From Pseudeuparius sepicola (Eukaryota; Arthropoda; Insecta; Coleoptera; Anthribidae): 64,000 nt of DNA. Made by a program: the position numbers and the translations under genes. The notes under the pieces were generated by a model that saw nothing but the letters and a program-made list of their open reading frames with translations, searched no databases and had not been told where the DNA came from. This document shows positions 54,468 through 64,000 of the stretch, piece after piece; positions within the stretch are counted from its first letter, which is position 1; each line of letters opens with the position of its first letter. The stretch lies in NCBI GenBank assembly GCA_963920635.1, contig OY987299.1:20414901-20478900 (forward strand), in the 5' to 3' direction.

Positions 54468-55165
54468 CCTCAGACTAATGAATAAAGGGGACACCGCATT
54501 GTAGCGTCTTTATGCAGATGTAAACAGTAAGCTGAACCTTCTCACTTTATGAAAGAGACAAATGTATTTACAAATACTACCTATGGAACGAAATATTCTC
54601 TTTTTTCACTTGAAAGACACTTGCACTTTATGCACCTTTTTACCATTTTTTAATATTTTAAACTTGGAACCGCATGAAAAACTCGATTTTAGCGTTTGTT
54701 CTCTGGTAAAACTAAGCATATACCGAAGCACAAACCAAAACAAACCAAATGGACAACAAACAATTTGAGCAAGCGCTATCTTTGGTCCCTGTCAAACTGC
54801 CGCAACGTTGCCGATTAGTGCGAAGAGTAATGGGTGTTCTCTACTATATAACCATTTTGTCAATAATAAAACACCTACATAATCTTTCTTGAACACGAAA
54901 AGGCTGTTTTACTTTACTGTTCCGCCTGAATTTTATAAGTGGGGGCAATTTTACGTTGAATGCATCTACTAAAGAAATTGCCGGTTTTATTAATGATATT
55001 CCTAGTTATTGTTACTCTTAAATGTGACAACATGTTTGGGGCAGATCGGCAGGTCAGCAAAGGACCAATATTTGTAAACATGGGGATAGTAATAAACAAG
55101 TATGCCTGTCAACAATTCACTTAAATTTGTAAACAAATTCGCCCCCTTTATTCATTAGTCTGAGG
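54468..55165. mobile_element. 698-bp element, CCTCAGACTAATG ends, 6-bp TSD GTATAA
   Basis: The ends CCTCAGACTAATGAATAAAG and its complement (23 bp, perfect) are flanked by GTATAA at 54462-54467 and 55166-55171. No recognised coding region: the frames inside (for example 54562-54768) show no domain. The superfamily cannot be told from a 6-bp duplication alone. Confidence 0.75.
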
Positions 55166-55309
55166 GTATAACTTGGATTATTATCATGCTGCCTCACCTA
55201 ACCCGCAAGGCTACATTATCTTATTACTAAACACAAATAATTTCAAAAGTTTTGCATTCCCCCCTCGAACCTCATAAATTTTTAAAATTTTCGACGTTTA
55301 GCATTCCGC

Positions 55310-55680
55310 TCCTCGCACCTCATAAATTTTCAACACACCCGAAGGGCGCACCGAAACGCCCGTGTGCCTCCCCGCGCTCCATATCCACGTGCACGTCGAT
55401 ACAGATTTGGCGGGCCGTAAAAACTCCATTCCGCGGCGCTGAGAGGGAAACAATGTTTCGGGTTCGAACACAAACAGCGACTGCGGGCGAACAGCTCATC
55501 AAACGCCATCAGGTATCGGGCCGATCCCCCCGCATCGCCACGGTGTGCTCGTTCGCCGTCCGTCAGGCGGGAACGTGATTGAATTTTACATAAAGTACGC
55601 CGCTGGCGCGGTCCGCGAATTACCCAGGAGTCGATGTGTTTGTCGGCGAATGTTGGCTTTGTCCGTGTTTCTTGTCAAAA
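55310..55680 (+). other. GC-rich core of the array unit (five copies)
   Basis: First of five near-identical GC-rich cores; the others start about 57233, 58298, 60221 and 61295. A 108-codon plus-strand frame (55252-55578) and a 60-codon minus-strand frame (55320-55502) recur, but unit 4 and unit 5 carry indels that break them (a 1-bp difference near 60268, a 6-bp loss near 61448 and a 1-bp loss near 61499). The open frames are therefore probably not under coding selection. The composition suggests a CpG island, or unique sequence captured into a tandem repeat. Confidence 0.6.
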
Positions 55681-55723
55681 ATTCAATACAGGGCGTTTCT
55701 CGTTTTGTTAGATAGGTAGGTAC

Positions 55724-56614
55724 CAGGGACTCTTTAAAATAAGGGGACCCAGCATGTCACAGTCTATCACATAGGAAAAGTGAAGCCTTGAGGGGAAGTT
55801 TGTTTTCTGTATACTCCGAGGAGACCACATAAGTGGGCTGGTACAAGGTTATGTTGTATGTCAGTGTCCAACTGCCATCAGGTTTTATGTGACATGCCAG
55901 TGCCATAGATTCTAAAGGAGGCAAAATATTTCCCATGATAATTCACAATTTTTAAGTTTTCTAACTTCCAGATTAAGCAGGTAGCTTCAGTCAGGTCTTT
56001 TTTTAAACAGTTTTTACCTACAATCATAAGTTTATTTTACGTTTGTGAGGTACCTTGGGAGAGAAATAAAATTACAAAAATTTTATAATGAGCACCGAGA
56101 AAAACTACATGATTAGAACTAAGTACAAGACCTAATCTTATTAGTCCATCCCGAAATCTGTGAAAGTTCTTTGGGTAGATACATTCAAGTCATTCAACAA
56201 GGGAAGAAAGTTCAAGTACGTACCTGTTATACCTACATATTATTACAAATGGTTTAAGGAACCTGGTAACAACGTGCAATAGCGATAAATATTCTCAAAT
56301 TAGCAAAATCGGCATTCTTTTATTACTTAAATTCCTGGAAATAATTGCAGGACACCAAATTCAAATAGAAAATAAATTTTATTCATTTGACAGTTGCCAT
56401 ATTCTGTGTTTGTTGGCAGAACATTGTCAAGTCTAATTTTTAGAAATCATGGAAACCGTTATTAATTTTTACTAACAATCAAAGTACATGTTATATTAAT
56501 AGATTTTACAATAAAATGGAATACTTGGCATCATTGAGACCTTTAGAATGAGGAAAGAAACGGCCTCACTTTGGAAAGTATAATGCTGGATCCCCTTACT
56601 TTAAAGGGTCCCTG
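55724..56614. mobile_element. 891-bp hAT-like element in array unit 1
   Basis: The ends CAGGGACTCTTTAAAATAAG (left) and the complement of CAGGGACCCTTTAAAGTAAG (right) are flanked by GTAGGTAC at 55716-55723 and 56615-56622. Short units show the corresponding uninterrupted site GGTAGGTAGGTGCC (57691 onwards). No transposase coding, so non-autonomous. Confidence 0.92.
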
Positions 56615-56914
56615 GTAGGTACCATCGATTTGACAAGTAGATGGAAGCAGGCACGGCTCGTGAGTTATTGTATAGAGGCGGATAGACCCGCAGTCGAAAA
56701 TTTTTTGAGTGCTACGCACAAACTATATTTTATGTACCTTTTTTTTATTTTTTTAAATATAACAAAGAAAAGAAATATACCTTGAGATATCCTTTAGACA
56801 ATTATTATGAAAATTAATACCTAATATTGAGATAATTCCGAGGATTATTTCCCTCATACTGCTTGCATTCAATAAGGTAGCTCCTTCCATAAAAATCCAA
56901 CCATAATCATACAG

Positions 56915-57090
56915 TGTATCCAACTTTAAAACTGTACAAATCCGTAAAACCTTCATTTTTGGAGATAATCGCCTAAACTTTTTTTGTTTGAAAGGCCTTT
57001 AAAAACCGCTTCTTTTGACCTTCCTGTCATTTTTAAAATGCAAATCCAGGGCCGGCTGCGATTTTCACGAAAACCATTTAGCGATTTTTT
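56915..57090 (+). repeat. Foldback-family tail in array units
   Basis: CAGTGTATCCAACTTTAAAA, then TTTGGAGATAATCGCCTAAA and CCATTTAGCGATTTTTTT, match the left arm of the element at 43090-44326. The same piece recurs at about 57978-58155, 59900-60080 and 60962-61145, and is missing from the last unit, which ends inside the preceding linker near 62005. So a half-element became part of the repeating unit. Confidence 0.88.
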
Positions 57091-58711
57091 TTAATTAAAA
57101 TCATGCGCTGCCTCATCTAAAACAACCGCAAGGCTACATTATCTTATTACTAACCACAAATAATTTCAAAAGTTTTGCATTCCCCCATCGAACCTCATAA
57201 ATTTTTAAAATTTTCGACGTTTAGCATTCCGCTCCTCGCACCTCATAAATTTTCAACACACCCGAAGGGCGCACCGAAACGCCCGTGTGCCTCCCCGCGC
57301 TCCATATCCACGTGCACGTCGATACAGATTTGGCGGGCCGTAAAAACTCCATTCCGCGGCGCTGAGAGGGAAACAATGTTTCGGGTTCGAACACAAACAG
57401 CGACTGCGGGCGAACAGCTCATCAAACGCCATCAGGTATCGGGCCGATCCCCCCGCATCGCCACGGTGTGCTCGTACGCCATCCGTCAGGCGGGAACGTG
57501 ATTGAATTTTACATAAAGTACGCCGCTGGCGCGGTCCGCGAATTACCCAGGAGTCGATGTGTTTGTCGGCGAATGTTGGCTTTGTCCGTGTTTCTTGTCA
57601 AAAATTCAATGTAGACGCAAATATAGTTAATATAAACGTGTGCTGATATCTCGATTCGCTTGGGAGATACAGGGCGTTTCTCGTTTTGTTAGGTAGGTAG
57701 GTGCCATCGATTTGACAAGTAGATGGAAGCAGGCAGGGCTCGTGAGTTATTGTATAGTGTCGAAAATTTTTTGAGTGCTACGCACAAACTATATTTTATG
57801 TACCTTTTTTATTATTATTTTTAATATAACAAAGAAAAAAATATACCTTGAGATATTCTTTAGACAATTATTATGAAAGTTAATACCTCATATTGAGATA
57901 ATTCCGAGGATTATTTCCCTCATACTGCTTGCATTCAATAAGGTAGCTCCTTCCATAAAAATCCAACCATAATCATACAGTGTATCCAACTTTAAAACTG
58001 TACAAATCCGTAAAACCTTCATTTTTGGAGATAATCGCCTAAACTTTTTTGTTTGAAAGGTCTTTAAAAACCGCTTCTTTTGACCTTCCTGTCATTTTTA
58101 AAATGCAAATCCAGGGCCGGCTGCGATTTTCACGAAAACCATTTAGCGATTTTTTTTATTTAAAATCATGCGCTGCCTCATCTAAAACAACCGCAAGGCT
58201 ACATTATCTTATTACTAAACACAAATAATTTCAAAAGTTTTGCATTCCCCCCCTCGAACCTCATAAATTTTTAAAATTTTCGACGTTTAGCATTCCGCTC
58301 CTCGCACCTCATAAATTTTCAACACACCCGAAGGGCGCACCGAAACGCCCGTGTGCCTCCCCGCGCTCCATATCCACGTGCACGTCGATACAGATTTGGC
58401 GGGCCGTAAAAACTCCATTCCGCGGCGCTGAGAGGGAAACAATGTTTCGGGTTCGAACACAAACAGCGACTGCGGGCGAACAGCTCATCAAACGCCATCA
58501 GGTATCGGGCCGATCCCCCCGCATCGCCACGGTGTGCTCGTACGCCGTCCGTCAGGCGGGAACGTGATTGAATTTTACATAAAGTACACCGCTGGCGCAG
58601 TCCGCGAATTATACGGAGTCGATGTGTTTGTAGACGAATGTTGGCTTTGTCCGTGATTCTTGTCAAAAATTCAATACAGGGCGTTTCTCGTTTTGTTAGA
58701 TAGGTAGGTAC

Positions 58712-59602
58712 CAGGGACTCCTTAAAATAAGGGGACCCAGCATGTCACAGTCTATCACATAGGAAAAGTGAAGCCTTGAGGGGAAGTTTGTTTTCTGTAT
58801 ACTCCGAGGAGACCACATAAGTGGGCTGGTACAAGGTTATGTTGTATGTCAGTGTCCAACTGCCATCAGGTTTTATGTGACATGCCAGTGCCATAGATTC
58901 TAAAGGAGGCAAAATATTTCCCATGATAATTCACAATTTTTAAGTTTTCTAACTTCCAGATTAAGCAGGTAGCTTCAGTCAGGTCTTTTTTTAAACAGTT
59001 TTTATCTACAACCATAAGTTTATTTTACGTTTGTGAGGTACCTTGGGAGAGAAATAAAATTACAAAAATTTTATAATGAGCACCGAGAAAAACTACATGA
59101 TTAGAACTAAGTACAAGACCTAATCTTATTAGTCCATCCCGAAATCTGTGAAAGTTCTTTGGGTAGATACATTCAAGTCATTCAACAAGGGAAGAAAGTT
59201 CAAGTACGTACCTGTTATACCTACATATTATTACAAATGGTTTAAGGAACCTGGTAACAACGTGCAATAGCGATAAATATTCTCAAATTAGCAAAATCGG
59301 CATTCTTTTATTACTTAAATTCCTGGAAATAATTGCAGGAAACCAAATTCAAATAGAAAATAAATTTTATTCATTTGACAGTTGCCATATTCTGTGTTTG
59401 TTGGCAGAACATTGTCAAGTCTAATTTTTAGAAATCATGGAAACCGTTATTAATTTTTACTAACAATCAAAGTACCTGTTATATTAATAGATTTTACAAT
59501 AAAATGGCATACTTGGCATCATTGAGACCTTTAGAATGAGGAAAGAAACGGCCTCACTTTGGAAAGTATAATGCTGGATCCCCTTACTTTAAAGGGTCCC
59601 TG
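58712..59602. mobile_element. 891-bp hAT-like element in array unit 3
   Basis: Same length, same orientation and same target duplication (GTAGGTAC at 58704-58711 and 59603-59610) as the element at 55724, differing by a handful of substitutions. The identical insertion point within the unit shows it was copied with the unit and did not insert independently. Confidence 0.92.
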
Positions 59603-62010
59603 GTAGGTACCATCGATTTGACAAGTAGATGGAAGCAGGCACGGCTCGTGAGTTATTGTATAGAGGCGGATAGACCCGCAGTCGAAAATTTTTTGAGTGC
59701 TACGCACAAACTATATTTTATGTACCTTTTTTTTATTTTTTTAAATATAACAAAGAAAAGAAATATACCTTGAGATATCCTTTAGACAATTATTATGAAA
59801 ATTAATACCTAATATTGAGATAATTCCGAGGATTATTTCCCTCATACTGCTTGCATTCAATAAGGTAGCTTCTTCCATAAAAATCCAACCATAATCATAC
59901 AGTGTATCCAACTTTAAAACTGTACAAATCCGTAAAACCTTCATTTTTGGAGATAATCGCCTAAACTTTTTTTGTTTGAAAGGCCTTTAAAAACCGCTTC
60001 TTTTGACCTTCCTGTCATTTTTAAAATGCAAATCCAGGGCCGGCTGCGATTTTCACGAAAACCATTTAGCGATTTTTTTTATTTAAAATCATGCGCTGCC
60101 TCATCTAAAACAACCGCAAGGCTACATTATCTTATTACTAACCACAAATAATTTCAAAAGTTTTGCATTCCCCCCTCGAACCTCATAAATTTTTAAAATT
60201 TTCGACGTTTAGCATTCCGCTCCTCGCACCTCATAAATTTTCAACACACCCGAAGGGCGCACCGAACCCCCGTGTGCCTCCCCGCGCTCCATATCCACGT
60301 GCACGTCGATACAGATTTGGCGGGCCGTAAAAACTCCATTCCGCGGCGCTGAGAGGGAAACAATGTTTCGGGTTCGAACACAAACAGCGACTGCGGGCGA
60401 ACAGCTCATCAAACGCCATCAGGTATCGGGCCGATCCCCCCGCATCGCCACGGTGTGCTCGTTCGCCGTCCGTCAGGCGGGAACGTGATTGAATTTTACA
60501 TAAAGTACGCCGCTGGCGCGGTCCGCGAATTACCCAGGAGTCGATGTGTTTGTCGGCGAATGTTGGCTTTGTCCGTGTTTCTTGTCAAAAATTCAATGTA
60601 GACGCAAATATAGTTAATATAAACGTGTGCTGATATCTCGATTCGCTTGGGAGATACAGGGCGTTTCTCGTTTTGTTAGGTAGGTAGGTGCCATCGATTT
60701 GACAAGTAGATGGAAGCAGGCAGGGCTCGTGAGTTATTGTATAGTGTCGAAAATTTTTTGAGTGCTACGCACAAACTATATTTTATGTACCTTTTTTATT
60801 ATTATTTTTAATATAACAAAGAAAAAAATATACCTTGAGATATTCTTTAGACAATTATTATGAAAGTTAATACCTCATATTGAGATAATTCCGAGGATTA
60901 TTTCCCTCATACTGCTTGCATTCAATAAGGTAGCTCCTTCCATAAAAATCCAACCATAATCATACAGTGTATCCAACTTTAAAACTGTACAAATCCGTAA
61001 AACCTTCATTTTTGGAGATAATCGCCTAAACTTTTTTGTTTGAAAGGTCTTTAAAAACCGCTTCTTTTGACCTTCCTGTCATTTTTAAAATGCAAATCCA
61101 GGGCCGGCTGCGATTTTCACGAAAACCATTTAGCGATTTTTTTTATTTAAAATCATGCGCTGCCTCATCTAAAACAACCGCAAGGCTACATTATCTTATT
61201 ACTAACCACAAATAATTTCAAAAGTTTTGCATTCCCCCCCTCGAACCTCATAAATTTTTAAAATTTTCGACGTTTAGCATTCCGCTCCTCGCACCTCATA
61301 AATTTTCAACGTACCCGAAGGGCGCACCGAAACGCCCGTGTGCCTCCCCGCGCTCCATATCCACGTGCACGTCGATACAGATTTGGCGGGCCGTAAAAAC
61401 TCCATTCCGCGGTGCTGAGAGGGAAACAATGTTTCGGGTTCGAACACGCGACTGCGGGCGAACAGCTCATCAAACGCCATCAGGTATCGGGCCGATCCCC
61501 CGCATCGCCACGGTGTGCTCGTACGCCGTCCGTCAGGCGGGAACGTGATTTAATTTTACATAAAGTACGCCGCTGGCGCAGTCCGCGAATTATACGGAGT
61601 CGATGTGTTTGTAGACGAATGTTGGCTTTGTCCGTGTTTCTTGTCAAAAATTCAATGTAGACGCAAATATAGTTAATATAAACGTGTGCTGATATCTCGA
61701 TTCGCTTGGGAGATACAGGGCGTTTCTCGTTTTGTTAGGTAGGTAGGTGCCATCGATTTGACAAGTAGATGGAAGCAGGCAGGGCTCGTGAGTTATTGTA
61801 TAGTGTCGAAAATTTTTTGAGTGCTACGCTCAAACTATATTTTATGTACCTTTTTTATTATTATTTTTAATATAACAAAGAAAAAAATATACCTTGAGAT
61901 ATTCTTTAGACAATTATTATGAAAGTTAATACCTCATATTGAGATAATTCCCAGGATTATTTCCCTCATACATTCAATAAGGTAGCTCCTTCCATAAAAA
62001 TCCAACCAAT

Positions 62011-62490
62011 CATATGCCTCTGCTAGCGATAATTGCACTTTTGCAAAACCAAAGCGGTAAGACCACTTGTGCAATTATCACTTCATTGCTTAGCCACCGC
62101 GAATCTGTTCGAAACAAACACGTACTTCTTAAATTTGGTGTGTTTAATTACACTGTTCGAAATTATGCAGCTTATAAATTATGTTGCGGTATTAGTAAGC
62201 ATTGTATCAATGAATTTATATAACTTTTACATTGCTAAATTGTTGTTACTAGACCTCCATCTCCGTTTAAATTTATGACACACATTCAGAAAATAAGCCA
62301 ACGCTAACAGGGTGTATAGGTATACTCGCAATTGCCTAGGATATCCAAGCGTCATTTTATTTACTCGAACGCTACAGTCGAAGCTGTCAATAAACTCGTT
62401 CAAAATGAGTCGTTTCGGAAATGTAAACATAGAAAAAATTAATACAGAAATTATTAAATCGTATTCGTGGAATAATATCGACAAATACAA
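62011..62490. other. Unassigned sequence right of the array
   Basis: A small inverted repeat GATAATTGCACTT..TGTGCAATTATC lies at 62028-62080. 62310 reads CAGGGTGTATAGG, a possible solo terminus. No gene is supported; open frames on both strands lack recognised domains. Confidence 0.45.
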
Positions 62491-62709
62491 CTCGTGCCGG
62501 AAATTTTTCTAAATAATTTTATTCTCAAGCCCTATTTTGCCCATTAGCAAAACCACTCGTACAAATTGGGCTTTTATTTTCAGAGATAAAATCCCTCGAG
62601 CTTCGCTCTCGGGTATTTATCAGAAAACAAAAGACCAATTTATACTCGTGATCTTTCTAGGCAAAATAGCGCTTTCGAAAAATTATCGATAAAATTTCCG
62701 GCACTTGTG
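62491..62709. mobile_element. Foldback MITE, CTCGTGCCGGAAATTT ends
   Basis: CTCGTGCCGGAAATTTT pairs with AAAATTTCCGGCACTTG. Inner CTATTTTGCC pairs with GGCAAAATAG. A central hairpin CTCGAGCTTCGCTCTCGGG lies at 62597-62615. About 219 bp, no coding capacity, no clear target duplication. Confidence 0.65.
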
Positions 62710-63460
62710 ATATTACATAAGATAATTCACTAGCCTTTTAGAAATTCGGTAATTATTTCCAATGGTGAAAACCACCCCAGATTTTCTTGAAATGTTTGGC
62801 TACCTCTCCTATTTTCGAGGTCCCTGAACACGATTCCTGCCCTGGTTTTTCTTTTTCCTGGTCGGACGTAGTTTTCGAGAAAATGAATTTTCAAATTTCC
62901 TTTTGACATCCCGGATTTCACGAAGATATTTTTGTGATTGTAATCGGGATGAATTTTTACTGTACGCAGGTCAAACTAATCACCACACTATTTTGCACCT
63001 TTTGCAACATCGAAGCTTCGCGAAAACCCGCGGAAAAACCGAAATTTTGAAAGATTTTTTGCAGTGTAATCTCTCTACTCTATTACTCTTTACTCTACGT
63101 ACGCCTATGAAGGTGATTTCATGTAGCACTCGACTGCGATCGCAGTGACTGTTTGGTGGGCGTGGTTCCGCTGCTAAGCGAATATCGATGTGATCGGAGT
63201 ACACTGTTAAGTTATAACTAGAAATATTAGCAATTTTCAGATGAAAAAATGTATCATCTAATCGAATTATTTCGATATATTGAAAGTCTATGGGACATTT
63301 AAAGTGCCCTCAATATATTTTTCGAATGGGAGACGTGTAAAATTTTGGAAACCTCCGTAATTCAGACAAAATCTGGACTGCTTAATAAAGGCGTTTTCAC
63401 CCAATATATTTTCTTCTTATATTTACATCTAATATTTAACATTAACTTTTTTAATCAAAT
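62710..63460. other. Unassigned sequence
   Basis: Short frames on both strands have no recognised domain. I see no terminal inverted repeats or RNA gene. Confidence 0.55.
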
Positions 63461-63582
63461 TGCTGCTGCGTAAGGGTTGCTAGGCAATACTTTTTGTACC
63501 TAGCAACCATTTTTTGTGCCTAGCAACCAAAATAACAAGGCTCGCACATTTAACTTTCGCTTTCGGGCGTGCTGATGAGTTT
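63461..63582 (+). repeat. Dispersed repeat containing TACCTAGCAACC, copy 2
   Basis: Counterpart of 19446-19565. Here the TTTTTGTRCCTAGCAACC word occurs twice in tandem, 22 bp apart. Function unknown. Confidence 0.7.
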
Positions 63583-64000
63583 GTAAAGTATACTTACGCA
63601 GGAGAGAGCAGAAAAAACATTTTTTTGTGGATATATTCGATATTAAAAAGTCCAAGTGATGTTTTCCTATTCTATTGATTTTTCCAAGCTTAGATACATT
63701 AAACGTAAAATGTGTCATAAATTCGAATTCCTCTAGAAATTTTGGACAGTGTTTTAGAGAGCCAACAGAAATAGCCGCTTTGGTAATTGGGTTATTTGTA
63801 TCCCTTTTTTGTATTGTTATTGTACAGCATAAATATTTCAGTAGTTGCAGCTACCTCATTGACTTAATATGTCAAATATAAAATATGACAAATAATTTTA
63901 GGCCAATAAATTGCTTCGTAGTTCTGAATGTATTCTACAAGGTGGTCCATCCAACCGGAAAAAGTATTTACGAATAACCGCTTACAATTTTTTTATCTAC
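63583..64000. other. Unassigned sequence to the window edge
   Basis: No gene or repeat pair can be supported. Confidence 0.55.

Larger units (their letters stand above)
55189..62010 (+). repeat. Tandem array of five units, long-short-long-short-short
   Basis: The anchor CGCAAGGCTACATTATC occurs at 55204, 57127, 58192, 60115 and 61189, giving unit lengths 1923, 1065, 1923, 1074 and a final partial unit of about 820. Each unit has a short-repeat head, a GC-rich core of about 360 bp, a linker, and a tail copied from the foldback family at 43090. Long units carry an 891-bp hAT-like insertion and lack about 60 bp (the GTAGACGCAAATATAG..GGGAGA part) present in the short ones. Copies are nearly identical. 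The two long+short dimers are 2,988 bp apart. Confidence 0.95.

Noticed and set aside
55252..55578. 108-aa ORF repeated in several array units as a tandem gene family
   Set aside because: Small indels in units 4 and 5 break the frame, and the opposite strand is equally open, so GC content explains it better than coding.

Overview
This window is AT-rich eukaryotic DNA, most likely from an insect. Every recognisable coding region belongs to a transposable element: pogo, Merlin, hAT, Tc1/IS630, Penelope-like, or jockey-like LINE. The elements carry spliceosomal-type introns, TATA boxes and AATAAA signals, and short TAGGTAGGTACC-type runs are common. I see no host gene, no bacterial-type operon, no rRNA gene, no intact tRNA gene and no CRISPR array. 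I cannot name the species.

Layout. 1-12.6 kb holds foldback elements (1431-2318, 4412-4841, 7355-7513 and 10382-11695), a peculiar A-B-A'-B' inverted module (4863-5322), and a dispersed GC-rich repeat (5610-5945 and 8700-10330). The second copy of that repeat is split by a hAT relic with an exact 8-bp target-site duplication (TSD). 12604-15507 is a structurally complete pogo-type transposon with an uninterrupted transposase of about 702 aa. 15.6-24.3 kb has nested CAGGGTG-ended foldbacks, an IS630-type transposase relic and a 329-bp MITE. 24351-25471 is a deleted hAT element. 26-42 kb is mostly old sequence: a THAP-like relic, LINE fragments on both strands, a transposase-like relic with a DNCSAQNKNW motif, MITEs and a 274-bp direct duplication.

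42983-47059 is one Tc1-like transposon of about 1.5 kb, expanded to 4.1 kb by a 1.2-kb foldback and by a hAT element that itself contains a 631-bp foldback. 47708-49254 has AGTA-type ends and a 6-bp TSD (GTATAC). It carries a strikingly regular array of 16-bp palindromes (AACAC-N6-GTGTT, spaced 20, 20, 20 and 30 bp) directly abutting a TATA box and followed by a short first-exon-like ORF. A relative begins at 49426. 51350-54400 is a Penelope-like element on the minus strand, split by a complete Merlin transposon (51575-53852). The Merlin has an intact DDE transposase and itself contains a 684-bp TIR element with a tRNA-like arm.

55189-62010 is a tandem array of five related units in the order long-short-long-short-short. 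The long units differ mainly by an 891-bp hAT-like insertion, and the short units preserve a close relative of the empty site. The array therefore looks like duplication of a 2,988-bp long+short dimer after the insertion.

How the parts relate: these are independent mobile elements layered in time, not a cooperating pathway. The two most intact, potentially active elements are the pogo and Merlin copies. The strongest candidates for something undescribed are the helically phased palindrome array at 47853-47990 and the A-B-A'-B' module at 4863-5322. All family assignments are from reading motifs; no database search was run.
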